Positions 34,705-43,942 are shown, counted from the first letter of the stretch. The stretch: DNA of 64,000 nucleotides from Streptomyces smyrnaeus (GCF_017676345.1 NZ_JAFFZM010000004.1:248001-312000); one strand, 5' to 3'. A program made the numbers and translations. The notes: generated by a model not told the origin, from the sequence alone.

Positions 34705-36201
34705 GTGAGGCGCATGAGGTCCCGTACCGCTGTATCAGCCGTTGCTGTGGGCATCTGTGTTCTGCTCACCCCGCTCACCGGATGCGGCAGGGGCGGAACG
34801 GGCCATCAGCCGTCCGCCTCCAACGGCGGGACGCCGGCTGCCGAGGAGCCCAGCGCGCCCGCCGAGAGCCGGTCGCCGTCCCCCGGGAAGGGATCGAAGG
34901 ATCCGGACGACATCAACGGTGACGGATATCGCGACCTCATGGTTCCGGTCTCCACCGGCGGCGACCGGGGCGCCCGGAGCCGCGACGAGCGGGTCGGTGT
35001 GGTCTACGGCTCCGCCAAGGGCCTCTCCCCCTCGACGCGCACGGTCTACGGAGCCCGGGACCTGGGCCTGCCCCGTCCGGCGGAGAACGCCGTCCGCGAC
35101 GCCGTCGAGGCGGACAAGTTTGTCACCGCCGATCTGGACGGCGACGGCTTCCCGGACTTCGTCACAACCGTCGCGGGCGAGCGCGTGACAGCTGGGAAGA
35201 TCACTGCGGCGCGCAGCGTCGCGTATGTGACCTGGGGCGGACCCCACGGGCCGACGAAGCGGTCCGGGGCGACCCCGGTCCGGCTTCCGCAGAGCGTCTC
35301 GAAGCTGGGCGTGGAATCCGTTGTGCGCGGCGACTTCGACGGTGACGGGCACCACGATCTCGCGGCGCTCGGGCTCGACCGTTCGTCCGTGGTGCTGCTG
35401 TACGGTCCGTTCACCCGGTCCGGTGCGCCGGCGCGTACCGATACCCGCCTGGCAGAGGAGTACAGCCGACTCGTCGCAGACGAGATCGACCCTTCCGGAA
35501 AGCCGCGCGCGACACCCCTGTTGATCCATGCGGTCGGCGATGGTGAGCAGTCCGGCAACACCCTCTATACGGCCCGCCGCGGCACCGGCCTGTCCCAGAA
35601 CGGAAAGCAGCTGCGCCGTGGAAACGCCCACACGTTCGGCGACTTCGACGGCGACGGGCAGCGCGACGTGGTGATCGGTGACGACGGCAGCCGGAACAAC
35701 GAGCCAGGTTTTGAGACGGAGGCACCCGAAGTCGACGGATCGCTCACCGTATACCCCGGCAAGGGCGGCGCACCGGTCACCCACCGGCTGCCCAAGGCAC
35801 CCAAGGGCGCGGCCACCGGCTACGGACCCGGCGGTTTCGTGGCCGCCGACCCGGACGGCGACGGCCGCGACGGCATCCTGGTCGCCACGTACGAAGGGGG
35901 CACGCTCATCGACGGCGATGAACGCACCCGCGTCCGGCGCGACGGGCCTGCGCGGGCGAACGGTCGGAAGACGCCCGCGAAATGGCGGCACGCCCGGCCC
36001 GCGGGGGCGGCGGACTTCAACAGCGACGGCAAAGACGAGCTGATCATGAACTGGGGGTCCGGTACCACGTTCGGCCTCTACGGTGATGTCCCGACGCACT
36101 GGTGGATCACCGACGGCACGACGTCCCGGGACAAGGCGTCCTTCGCCACCACAGGGTTCGCTGCGCGCACTCCGTCCTCAGGAGCGTCGCCGGCCGGCTG
36201 A
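34705..36201 (+). CDS. FG-GAP/VCBS-repeat lipoprotein, copy 2
   Basis: A 498-residue paralogue of the lipoprotein at 23343-24896. The signal sequence ends in the lipobox PLTGC (about residues 23-27), followed by a Ser/Pro/Glu spacer and calcium-loop propeller motifs DINGDGYRDL, DLDGDGFPDF, DFDGDGHHDL, DFDGDGQRDV, DPDGDGRDGI and DFNSDGKDEL. It is predicted to be membrane-anchored outside the cell; ligand unknown. The start is a GTG at 34705 or an ATG at 34714, neither with a perfect ribosome site. It is divergent from the HMG-CoA reductase. Confidence 0.85.
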   Translation: MRRMRSRTAVSAVAVGICVLLTPLTGCGRGGTGHQPSASNGGTPAAEEPSAPAESRSPSPGKGSKDPDDINGDGYRDLMVPVSTGGDRGARSRDERVGVVYGSAKGLSPSTRTVYGARDLGLPRPAENAVRDAVEADKFVTADLDGDGFPDFVTTVAGERVTAGKITAARSVAYVTWGGPHGPTKRSGATPVRLPQSVSKLGVESVVRGDFDGDGHHDLAALGLDRSSVVLLYGPFTRSGAPARTDTRLAEEYSRLVADEIDPSGKPRATPLLIHAVGDGEQSGNTLYTARRGTGLSQNGKQLRRGNAHTFGDFDGDGQRDVVIGDDGSRNNEPGFETEAPEVDGSLTVYPGKGGAPVTHRLPKAPKGAATGYGPGGFVAADPDGDGRDGILVATYEGGTLIDGDERTRVRRDGPARANGRKTPAKWRHARPAGAADFNSDGKDELIMNWGSGTTFGLYGDVPTHWWITDGTTSRDKASFATTGFAARTPSSGASPAG

Positions 36202-36204
36202 GCG

Positions 36205-36330
36205 AGGCGCCAGGCCCCTGTGAGCGACGCGACCTGCTGCGATCCCGGCAGCCCGACAACGTGGCCCACTCCGGCCTCCTCGAGCATGCGGCGGAAGTGC
36301 CGGTGCGACCCCGCCGAGTTGCCTGTCCAG
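36205..36330 (-). pseudogene. Possible transposase remnant
   Basis: On the minus strand one frame reads HRHFRRMLEEAGVGHVVGLP followed by GSQQVASLTGAWR, which resembles the region of IS701-like transposases around R-FR-MLEE-GVGYV-AVP-SQ. Nothing before or after continues the protein. The resemblance is from memory and short, so the call is tentative. Confidence 0.35.
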
Positions 36331-36400
36331 CACATCGTCGACAACCTCGACACATCGTCGCCGTCGACCACCTGGACGGCGAGGGGCGGCGGCCTCCGCC

Positions 36401-38424
36401 TCATTCCTCCTCGGCGAGCACGATGATGTGGTCCTCCTCCGTCAGGCGGAGCCGAGCGGCCTTCGGCGGATTGAGGTGCACGCCGTAGGCCGGGGGAGCG
36501 CCACGCTCAGCGCCCAGCCGGTACCCGACGGCGGTCTCACCGAGGCGGCGGGCGGCCTCGATGACCGTCGCGAAGTTCGCCTTGGCGCCGGACTTGAGGT
36601 AGCGGGTCGCGGGCTTGAGGTAGATCTCGGAGCCCGCGGGGTCGAAGAGATCGATCAGCACGTCGTGGAGGTGCCGGTTCTCGGTGAGTTGCGCCAGCAT
36701 CAGGCTGATCAACTTCGAGCTGACAATGAAGTCGTCGGCCCTGGTGACCTGGGCGACCTCGCGGTTGCTGTCCTCGTTCATCTCCGTGACGATCGAGTAC
36801 GGGTCACCCAGCCGGTTCTCGATGTCGCGCAGGTGGAGCAGGGTCACCAGGGTGCGGTTGTCCGCCTGCTCCGCGTCGGTGCTCTCGTCGGAGAGCATCA
36901 GGACGTGCTGGTAGCTGCCCGGGTCGAGGGCCTCCAGCGAGCGCCTGCTGGTGGGCCGGCAGGGTTTGTAGCCCACGGTGAGGTTCTCGTACGGACCCAG
37001 CACATCCGCCGCCGGACGGTGCGAGGCCGCGATGTCCAGCGCCGAGCCGGGTTCGACGAAACTGTCCAGCAGCTCGATGATCTTCGGAACGCGTCCGTTC
37101 CAGCCGATCAGCAGGGTGCGGTCCGGAGTCAGATCCGGAGGCTCGGCGCAGGCCAGCGCTTCCTCGACGATCCGGGCCGGGTGCCTGGTCGCGAGCTTGA
37201 TGAACAGGTCGTCCTCGGCGAGCACTATGACACCGTCGTCCTCGCCGATGACGGTGTCCATCGGCGGGTTGAGCAGGAGCTGGCCGTCGGTGCGGCGCAG
37301 CCCCACGGGAGTGCCCAGCTCGTAGCGGTGCAGCGCCTCGCCGTACGTCACCCCGGTGAGGGAGGGCTCGGCGCGGATGTAGAGCTCACTGCCGTAGAAG
37401 CTGAGCAGCTCGTTGCAGACGGTGGACAGGCCGGTCTGCCGGTGGGACTGCACGATGAAGCGAACGGCGATGTCGTCGGCGTCGATCACCACACCGTGTT
37501 CGCCCGCCGCCAGACGCGCTGCCGCGAGGTTGTCCGAGTCCTGTACCGCGGCCACCACATGGGGCCGTGGGCTGCGCCAGGCGCGGTTGTTCAGCACCAG
37601 CAGCGTCTTGATGACCATGGTGTCCGCCTCGAGATCCGTGGGCGGCAGCACCATGATGGCCTTGCTGGTGTCCGGGCTGACCAGCTCCAGGTCCGCGCGC
37701 TTGAGTGGATTGCCCGATCGGCAGATCACCCGCGTCCTTCCCGTTCTGGGCACCCGAAGCCGGATCTGCTCCTCCGTGGAGACCTTGTCCCGGTCGGCGA
37801 GCACCACCACGCAGGAGCGGCGCTCGCTCTGGTTGGCCTCGACCAGCTCATCGATCACCGTGAAGATCTGCTCCGACCAGCCCAGGACGATCGTGTGACC
37901 CCGCTCGAAGAGCCGCGACCTGCCCTTCCGCAACTGCTCGATCCGGGCGTCAGTCCCGTTGTCAGCACACCGATCAGCGCACTGACGATGAAGATCCCGC
38001 CGATCGTCACCGTCAGCATGAGGGCCAGGAAGACCGGACGTCCGGTGTCGTCACCCATGGTGCCCGGGTCGAGCGTGCGCAGCAGGCTCATCCACGCCAC
38101 ACCGAGCCATCCGCCGTGCGCTTCGGTGTCCTCGTCGGTGAAGAGCATCACCGACGTGGCGACGACCACGATCAGCCCGGCGGAGGCGAGCGCCAACCAG
38201 CCGATCAGCGCGGGCGTACCCCGGTCCATCGTGCCGTCGAACCAGTACCGCAACCGTTCGCGTAACCGCACCCCGAGCCCCATCCCGACCTTGACTGCCC
38301 GCCCCGCGACGATCTTGCCATGCGGAAGGGTTCGGGGCGCGCCCCGGGTCGGCACCGGACGCTCGGCCGCCCTGGTCAGAGGCGGTGCGGTCGAGCCCTG
38401 TTGCCCACCCGAGCCGACGGGCAC
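36401..38424 (-). pseudogene. CASTOR/POLLUX-like ion-channel gene with a single-base frameshift
   Basis: Two frames together make one protein of about 670 residues. The upstream part (to about 37950) encodes the two membrane segments (LIGWLALASAGLIVVVATSV, LALMLTVTIGGIFIVSALIG) with the pore-like stretch between them. The downstream frame encodes a TrkA-N/RCK-type NAD-binding region (GHTIVLGWSEQIFTVIDELV, later TLLIGWNGRVPKIIELL). Such proteins normally read LTTGLDARIEQLRKGRSRLF across the junction; here the first frame turns to LTTGLTPGSS. One base is missing between 37950 and 37951 (an extra C on the plus strand restores the frame). It is either a true pseudogene or a sequencing error. The start near 38424 is uncertain. 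Confidence 0.8.
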
Positions 38425-38466
38425 TCTTCCCCATGGCTGCGGCCGCGACCGACATCGAACGCACCA

Positions 38467-38492
38467 CCTAGATCGAACTCACCGTCTAGGGT
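38467..38492 (+). promoter_or_regulatory. Putative promoter/inverted repeat before the DUF1963 gene
   Basis: CCTAGA (38467-38472) and TCTAGG (38485-38490) form a short inverted repeat, and TAGGGT (38487-38492) is a plausible -10 hexamer 6 nt before the GTG start, suggesting a leaderless transcript. Confidence 0.35.
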
Positions 38493-38498
38493 GACGCC

Positions 38499-39278
38499 GT
38501 GCTCGATGACTGGAACACCGACAGAGTCAACCGCTTCCGCGCCGAGGCAGCCTCCCGGGGGTTGCCGACGGACGAGGTGGACACATGGATACGGCGGGCC
38601 CTGCCGGGCGTGTACTGGGCGAGTGGCGGTGACGGCCCGGTTTCGGCCCGGTTGGGCGGCGCCCCGCTGCTACCGGTGGACGCGCCCGATCCGTCCTTCC
38701 CCTTCGTCGCCTCCGTCGACTGCGCGCTCCTCCCGCCCGGCGCCGCCGGACTTCCCCTCCCCTCCGACGGCCACCTGCTCTTCTTCGCGGATCCCGACCC
38801 GGGCTTCACCGGACCGGTTTCCGACGCCGTGCGCCATGTCTCCGCGCATACGCCGACAGCCGCCCGTGCCGACACCGGGCATGAGCCGTTCGCGCCGCAG
38901 GAGATGTGCACGACTTGGCATCACCTCTCCCCGCCCGACCCGGAGAGCTTCGCCGAAGCACGGTGGGAGGAGCCCGACGACGAACAGTACGAACTCGCCG
39001 ACGAGCTGCAGAGCGCCTGGACGCACGTAGGGGGCTCGTGGCCCGTCTGGACGTTCGCGCTCGGCGGCCACCCGATCGTCATCAACGACGATCCGCTCGT
39101 CCTGGCGCGCGACAGCGAGCCGGAGGCCGAGGACGCCGACGAATGGGTGCTGTTGGCCACTTGGCGGTGCGACGCGGACGTGGCGGAACTGGACTTGGGC
39201 GTCATCAGCTGGCTGATCCGCCGACAGGATCTGGCGTCCCTGCGGTTCGACCGCGTCTACGGCCATGTCGGCATGTGA
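38499..39278 (+). CDS. DUF1963 (YwqG-like) family protein
   Basis: A 259-residue soluble protein with the YwqG/DUF1963 pattern: GDGPVSARLGGAPLLPVDAP near residue 45, FVASVDCALLPPGAAG, DGHLLFFADPD, and a C-terminal GGHPIVINDDP / WVLLATWRCD region before LIRRQDLASLRFDRVYG. The biochemical function of the family is not established; members are often near toxin/immunity or stress genes. The GTG start at 38499 has no ribosome site but a -10-like hexamer just upstream. Confidence 0.75.
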   Translation: MLDDWNTDRVNRFRAEAASRGLPTDEVDTWIRRALPGVYWASGGDGPVSARLGGAPLLPVDAPDPSFPFVASVDCALLPPGAAGLPLPSDGHLLFFADPDPGFTGPVSDAVRHVSAHTPTAARADTGHEPFAPQEMCTTWHHLSPPDPESFAEARWEEPDDEQYELADELQSAWTHVGGSWPVWTFALGGHPIVINDDPLVLARDSEPEAEDADEWVLLATWRCDADVAELDLGVISWLIRRQDLASLRFDRVYGHVGM

Positions 39279-39651
39279 CAACCGCCCGCGTCCGCCCTGG
39301 AAGCACAACCGGCTGGGACCCACCTGCCGCGCCGCGATTTCCGCCTGCCTGAAACCTGCTCCTGCCTACCTTCGGGGCCCCGGACATGCCGTCCGGGGCC
39401 GTCGGGGGCCGGTTGCAGCGGCCTCGCACATGAGTGGAACGCCGGTGAATGAACAGCCGTCAGTTCCTCGACACCGCGAGTCGTGCGCAGCAACAACCAT
39501 CAAGCCGGAAATAAAGAAAACCAGATCAGTGGTCTGGTTTCCGAGAGCGCCTTGCTCGCTGCATGTTTCATGAGCTGTTTCACCAGGGAATGTCTCTCTC
39601 GATGGGAATACCGGGGTGCCGGTGTTCACGCAAAAATTCGAGGGGGTGCGG
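39279..39651. other. Gene-free lower-G+C spacer with a hairpin
   Basis: About 370 bp without a supported gene. From about 39470 the base composition is visibly more A/T-rich than the flanks. AAACCAGA (39518-39525) pairs with TCTGGTTT (39533-39540) around a 7-nt loop. This is a possible terminator-like hairpin or operator ahead of the secreted protein. Confidence 0.5.
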
Positions 39652-40152
39652 ATGGTAAGCGTCCTGCGTAAAGTCCGTCATACGACCGGCGTCGTAGGGG
39701 CTGCCCTGTTGCTCTCAGTGGCGACCGCAACATCTGCCGATGCCGACACGGTGCGGCCCTTCCAGGGAGGCCACTGCAACGGCTGGATCTTCCCGGGGTG
39801 CCTTCACACCATCGGAGACCCTGGCGGCGAGGTCCGGTTCGGAAAGGACAGCTACCTGGTAACCGCAGACGTGGAGTTGCTGTACCGGAGCGACGCCACC
39901 TACGGCTACATCGAACACTGGTCCCGTGAATATGGTGGTGGGCGGAGCGACATCAAGCGTACGACGTACATTTATCCAGGCCGCGACGATCCTTCAAACG
40001 GAAGGTTCCAGCGGACAACGGATACTTTGGCCGGGAGGGGTAAATATAGTCCTACCCACGGAAAGAGCGTCGTGGTCAGGTTCTGTGTCGCGGGTAATGC
40101 CGTTTCAGGGTTCTGCGGAAAAGAGATCGAGATCTTCGAAAAACCACGTTGA
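39652..40152 (+). CDS. Small secreted hypothetical protein
   Basis: A 166-residue protein with a signal peptide (VLRKVRHTTGVVGAALLLSV, then ATATSADA as cleavage region). The mature part has four Cys in two pairs (CNGWIFPGC and RFCVAGNAVSGFC), suggesting disulfides. It contains HTIGDPGGEVRFGKDSYLVT. I recognise no family. The ATG at 39652 follows a GAGGGGG sequence. Codon use is less G/C-biased than neighbours, in line with acquisition. A good terminator follows. Confidence 0.6.
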   Translation: MVSVLRKVRHTTGVVGAALLLSVATATSADADTVRPFQGGHCNGWIFPGCLHTIGDPGGEVRFGKDSYLVTADVELLYRSDATYGYIEHWSREYGGGRSDIKRTTYIYPGRDDPSNGRFQRTTDTLAGRGKYSPTHGKSVVVRFCVAGNAVSGFCGKEIEIFEKPR

Positions 40153-40153
40153 T

Positions 40154-40181
40154 CCGAGGCGCACTGCGAGCTGCGCCTCGG
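40154..40181 (+). terminator. Hairpin terminator after the secreted protein
   Basis: CCGAGGCGCA (40154-40163) and TGCGCCTCGG (40172-40181) form a perfect 10-bp stem with an 8-nt loop, starting 2 nt after the stop codon; it is followed by CGTTTC. Confidence 0.75.
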
Positions 40182-40239
40182 CGTTTCGGGGGTGGGAGCG
40201 AGTGTGGATTCGGGCGGCTGACTGGTTTGCTCATGGTGA

Positions 40240-40430
40240 CGACTCGGCTCGTCTGACCACCGAGGTGGGGCGTTCGCACTCCAAGCGACTGGTCGGCCGT
40301 CCACCAGTTCCTGCCCCGGCCGCCCGATCTGAACCGGCCGAGGGCGTCCGGTCGATCCTGTGCCGCACCCCGCCCAGGCCGACCTTCGACGGCTGCCGTG
40401 CAGGAACTGGGCTCATCCGCACCCCACCAG
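40240..40430 (+). pseudogene. IS630-like transposase 3'-end remnant (plus strand)
   Basis: With one frame change the plus strand reads SDWSAVHQFLPRPPDLN, then EGVRSILCRT and FDGCRAGTGLI. IS630-type DDE transposases end with the pattern LP-YAPDLNPVEGVWS-LRR ... DGC-A-TGL, so this looks like a decayed C-terminal part. The rest of the 40153-40514 gap holds only the terminator and no gene. Confidence 0.45.
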
Positions 40431-40514
40431 CAACTCACCATGTGCTCAAGGCCAGTAAAGGCTTCCGCGTGGAGCAGGCCATCGATGCCCCCCTCCGGCA
40501 CCGAAGACCGAGCG

Positions 40515-41027
40515 TCAGACAGGCAGCGCAATCCATTCTTGAGCGCCAATACCTTCCTCACACTTCATGAATCGCACGCCTGCGGGGGGAAAATCTGTCT
40601 GTGGCGTGAGACACTTGCCCTCCGCAATGATCCAGAAACCTTGACCCGTCGTCCAATCGGTCCTTTTTTCGAGCCGCAGCGTCGCCGGATTCCCCTGTTC
40701 AGGATCGCAGGTTCCTGTGTGCACGTCCTCCTTGTCCCGGTAGTCAATGCATCCGTGCCAACGGGCATTCTTCAAGCGCATTACAAATGCAGGGGTTTCT
40801 TGCAGGAAGGACCAGACGGCTTGATCGCCTTTACATGCATCCCCCGAAACCAAGTACACTTGTTCGGCACGCCCCCGGTCCTCGAAGCATTGTGCCGTTC
40901 CCAGGTTCGCATTAACTAGGCGGTAATTCTTGTTGGGCGTCGGCAAAGGGCTGTATGCCTCTGCGGGCGCCGACAACGCTGTCGCAACGACGAGGAAAGC
41001 CGCAGCTCCCGCCATCTTGGCTTTCAT
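40515..41027 (-). CDS. Secreted Cys-containing hypothetical protein
   Basis: A 170-residue protein with a clear signal peptide (MKAKMAGAAAFLVVATALSA, PAEA cleavage region). The mature part has six Cys and repeated pattern pieces such as NYRLVNANLGTAQCFED, GDQAVWSFLQETPAFVMRLK and GFWIIAEGKCLTPQ. This is loosely like a ricin-type carbohydrate-binding fold, but the QxW motifs are not convincing. The ATG at 41027 has GGAGGAGG at 5 nt spacing. It lies in a lower-G+C islet between transposase fragments in opposite orientation. Confidence 0.65.
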   Translation of the reverse strand: MKAKMAGAAAFLVVATALSAPAEAYSPLPTPNKNYRLVNANLGTAQCFEDRGRAEQVYLVSGDACKGDQAVWSFLQETPAFVMRLKNARWHGCIDYRDKEDVHTGTCDPEQGNPATLRLEKRTDWTTGQGFWIIAEGKCLTPQTDFPPAGVRFMKCEEGIGAQEWIALPV

Positions 41028-41744
41028 GCGCACCTCCTCCGCTTGACGATTTCAACATCACAAATCTCCCCGCGAAGTAGGGACACAAACTCGCAGACAC
41101 CTCAAGAAGCCTGCAAGAGTGAAGCAGGGGGTGTAAACATGGAAGGTCGCACGAGTAGGTGACACGTAAAAGAGAGACGATTCATAATCGAGATCGGTCG
41201 ATGGAACTGCGTGCGGGCGGCTCCTACTGTGGTTGAACTTGCGGGGCCCAAAGGGCTGACGGGCTGTTGCCTCCCTGCGGTACGACCTGGGCACGCGGTG
41301 CACAGGGAGGCGGGCCGGCCGCCGAACGGCAGCAGTTTCGTGAGTACTGACCTTTCATCAAGGTCGGCCAAGGCGCGGTTGGCCGCGGTGGTGCGTCACA
41401 GGGCGGACCGGGTGCCCTCGACCGGGTTGAGGTCGGGCTGTAAGGCGGCGATGCCGCGCCCCGGCGGGCGCCGCCGCGGCGTGGCGGCCAGTGGCGTACC
41501 GCCGCGCGCGGGGCGGACGGGTGAACGGGTGGACGGGGCCGGAAACCACCCCCGTACCGGCGTACCGGCCCCCGCTACGGCTCCAGGCACTCCGGCTCAC
41601 CCCGCTGGGCGTGCCGAGGACGACATGGCGGCGGGAACCCGCGAGGATGGCAGACGAGGGACCTCGGTCGCACCCGTGAATGGCTGGTGCATGCCGTGCC
41701 CGGTGACCGCAGCTGACGGTACATCTCCGCTGTAGGGGTGAGGC
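41028..41744. other. Gene-poor region: A/T-rich leader, transposase scrap, G/C-rich spacer
   Basis: About 700 bp. The first 170 bp are A/T-richer and should hold the promoter of the secreted protein. A transposase remnant lies at about 41340-41450. The rest is G/C-rich with open frames on several strands but no recognisable protein. The Rieske gene begins after a GAGG site at the end. Confidence 0.5.
41340..41450 (-). pseudogene. IS630-like transposase 3'-end remnant (minus strand)
   Basis: The minus strand reads LQPDLNPVEGTRSAL and, in another frame, ALADLDERSVLTKLL. The first part is the strongly conserved PDLNPVEG motif around the last acidic residue of IS630-type transposases, and the second fits the following segment. 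Only about 110 bp survive, in opposite orientation to the remnant at 40240-40430. Confidence 0.5.
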
Positions 41745-42881
41745 ATGACCGAGATCGATTCCGACCGGGCCGGCAGTGGTCGGAGCCCGGTGCATCCCCA
41801 GCCGGAATCCGGCCTGTCCGACCTCAGACGTGTCGGTGCGAATCCGGACTACTGGTATCCCGTCGCGCTGTCCCGGAAGGTCCGTACGGGCCAGGTGATC
41901 GCGACCGCGTTCGCCGGCGAGCGCATCGCCCTCTACCGCGGGGAGAACGGCGCCGTCCATGCGCTGGAGGACAGGTGCGCCCACCGGCAGGTGCCGTTGA
42001 GCATGGGCGTCGTGGAAGGTGAGACACTCCGCTGCTGCTATCACGCCTGGGCCTATCGCGGTGACGGGCGCATCTCACAGATCCCGTATCTGTCGAAGGG
42101 TGACGGCCGGCCGCCGCGCGGGGTGCGCGGTTACCCCGTTCGTGAGGCTTACGGGCTGGTGTTCGTCTTTCCAGGGGCCCCGGAGAAGGCGGCGCTCACC
42201 GCGTTGCCCGAGTTGCCGGCGTTCGGCTCACCGGCGTACAAGACCATGACCTTCTGCCGACCGGTGCGCTGCCACTACTCGTTCATGCACGAGAATCTGC
42301 TGGACATGAACCACCAGTTCCTCCACCGGGGCGTCGTCGGAAAGCTTCACCCCCAACTGCTGGAGTCCCGGACCGGAACGCGGTCGGTGGAGGCCCGCTA
42401 CCTGTTCACGCACGTCGGCGGGAAGCGCAACCGCGGCGCCGAACTGCTGGCCACCGAGGGCACCGGCCGCAGAGGCTCCTCCGACACCATGATCATCCGT
42501 ACGGACTACCCGTACCAGACTCTCGACCTGGTTCCGCAGAACGCCGAACGCCCAGCCTTCCGTCTATGGGCCGTATATGTTCCCGAAGGCGCCGAGCAGC
42601 GCACATGTCATGCCTACGGCCTCCTCATGATCGCCAAGCCACGTATCCCGGGCGCTCTGCACCTGGCCTGGCCGCTCATCCGGCGCTTCACCGAGCGGGT
42701 GTTCGCCGAGGACCGGATGGCCGTCGAGGCCGAGCAGCGGGCGTGGGAGGAGCAGAACGAAGACCGCAACCACGAGGTCTTCCCCCTGATCCTGGACGTC
42801 CGCGAGGTGCTGCGCGGCAACGGCGTCCCGTTGCGCCCCAGCAGCGGAGCAGCCGCGTGCGGCCCCGCCCTGGGTGTCTGA
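41745..42881 (+). CDS. Rieske non-heme iron oxygenase, alpha subunit (VanA/PaO-like)
   Basis: A 378-residue oxygenase. The Rieske [2Fe-2S] ligands are CAH at about residues 80-82 (DRCAHRQVPLSMG) and CCYH about 17 residues later (CCYHAWAYRGDG). The mononuclear iron site is ENLLDMNHQFLHRG, giving the Asp-x2-His-x4-His pattern. It should hydroxylate or demethylate an aromatic or tetrapyrrole-like substrate using electrons from a reductase. No ferredoxin or reductase is adjacent; the nearest PDR-type reductase is at 26480-27427. The ATG at 41745 follows GAGG. Confidence 0.9.
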   Translation: MTEIDSDRAGSGRSPVHPQPESGLSDLRRVGANPDYWYPVALSRKVRTGQVIATAFAGERIALYRGENGAVHALEDRCAHRQVPLSMGVVEGETLRCCYHAWAYRGDGRISQIPYLSKGDGRPPRGVRGYPVREAYGLVFVFPGAPEKAALTALPELPAFGSPAYKTMTFCRPVRCHYSFMHENLLDMNHQFLHRGVVGKLHPQLLESRTGTRSVEARYLFTHVGGKRNRGAELLATEGTGRRGSSDTMIIRTDYPYQTLDLVPQNAERPAFRLWAVYVPEGAEQRTCHAYGLLMIAKPRIPGALHLAWPLIRRFTERVFAEDRMAVEAEQRAWEEQNEDRNHEVFPLILDVREVLRGNGVPLRPSSGAAACGPALGV

Positions 42882-43229
42882 GGCAGCGCCCCGCGAGGAA
42901 CGCAGCACAGGGCCAGTGGTGAGGCAGCCGCCCGTCGGCAGGACCGACCGTCTGGTCCACCAGGGCGCGCGGCCGATGAAGGCGAGCAAGCGGGACTGGA
43001 CGTCGGCGCCACCCGGCGCCTCCCAGCACCTCGGCCCGCAGTCCGTACTGCCCACTCGCCGAAGCACGTCGTCGAGCGGCAGCATCACCTGGACCGAGGA
43101 ACCGGGCGCACCGGGCAGTGCGCCGAGCACTTTTCGAGCCGCTCGAACCCCTCGCGGACGCCGTGGCCCATATGCACTCGTGAGCATCGTGTCGCGGGCT
43201 CCTGGGCAAGGCCTCGTCCATCGGTGGTG
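42882..43229. other. Intergenic region without a recognised gene
   Basis: About 350 bp between the convergent Rieske and YciI genes. Open frames exist on both strands, and a minus-strand stretch near 43050-43190 (LGALPGAPGSSVQVMLPLDD) has protein-like composition, but no family or start is recognisable. It may be the remains of a gene; nothing firm is called. Confidence 0.4.
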
Positions 43230-43637
43230 TCACTCGGTGATGGTGGGCGGTTCGGTCAGGAACGGGCGCAGTTCCAGCCACTCGTGGATCGGTTCGCCGC
43301 CGGCGCCGGGGGCGGCCGACAGTTCCCCGGCCAGTTCGACGGCGCGTTCGTAGCTGTCGACGTCGATGACCATCCAGCCGGCGATGAGGTCCTTGGTCTC
43401 CGCGAAGGGTCCGTCGGTGACCGGCGGGCGTCCCTCGCCGTCGTAGCGGACCCAGGCTCCCTCGGGGGCGAGTGCCTGGCCGTCGACGAACTCGCCGGTC
43501 TTCTCCAGCCGGGCCGCGAAGTCGTTCATGTACTGGATGTGTGCCGAGATCTCCTCGGGGCTCCACCGGTCCATCGGCACGTCGTTGATCGCGGCCGGGG
43601 CGCCTCGGTAGTGCTTCAGCAGCAGATACTTGGCCAT
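43230..43637 (-). CDS. YciI/DGPF-domain protein
   Basis: A 135-residue ferredoxin-like-fold protein of the YCII/DGPF family: MAKYLLLKHYRGAP at the start, WSPEEISAHIQYMNDFAARL, the name-giving VTDGPFAETKDLIAGWMVID, and a C-terminal PIHEWLELRPF strand. In actinobacteria these are often beside ECF sigma factors, but none is seen here. Function unknown beyond a possible catalytic or binding His/Asp pair. Confidence 0.88.
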   Translation of the reverse strand: MAKYLLLKHYRGAPAAINDVPMDRWSPEEISAHIQYMNDFAARLEKTGEFVDGQALAPEGAWVRYDGEGRPPVTDGPFAETKDLIAGWMVIDVDSYERAVELAGELSAAPGAGGEPIHEWLELRPFLTEPPTITE

Positions 43638-43942
43638 CGTGGCTCTCCTCGGTGCTCGTGCGGCCCATTGTGGTCGCGTTCACCCCTGGGACGGAGCAGG
43701 ACACCGATTCTCGACATCACCGTCCGATCTTTTTTCCCGGCTCTTGTGGAGGAGCTGGGTGAGCCCGGCTGAGCATGGATGAGCCCGGCGCACAGCGTGA
43801 CGGAGGGGAGGGCTGCGGAGCCCGGCACCGATCAAACACGGAAAGGCGGAAGGCTTCGCGGGGGGCGCCCCGGCCCCTTGTCCTCCACTCTGCCGCCCCG
43901 CAGACTGGCAAGTCTGGAGTCAGGGCTCCAAGGGGGGAATCC
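43638..43942. other. Divergent promoter region (YciI / membrane protein)
   Basis: About 305 bp with no supported gene. A GAGGAGAGCCAC leader is on the YciI side and AAGGGGGG before the membrane-protein ATG on the other. No clear operator was seen. Confidence 0.4.

Noticed and set aside
39926-40570. A 214-codon plus-strand frame across the secreted-protein gene end
   Set aside because: It overlaps a signal-peptide gene in another frame and crosses the perfect hairpin terminator; only its middle resembles a decayed transposase, annotated separately.
42688-43704. A 338-codon minus-strand frame spanning the YciI gene and Rieske 3' end
   Set aside because: It runs in a different frame from the clear YciI protein and antisense to the oxygenase; no domain is visible.
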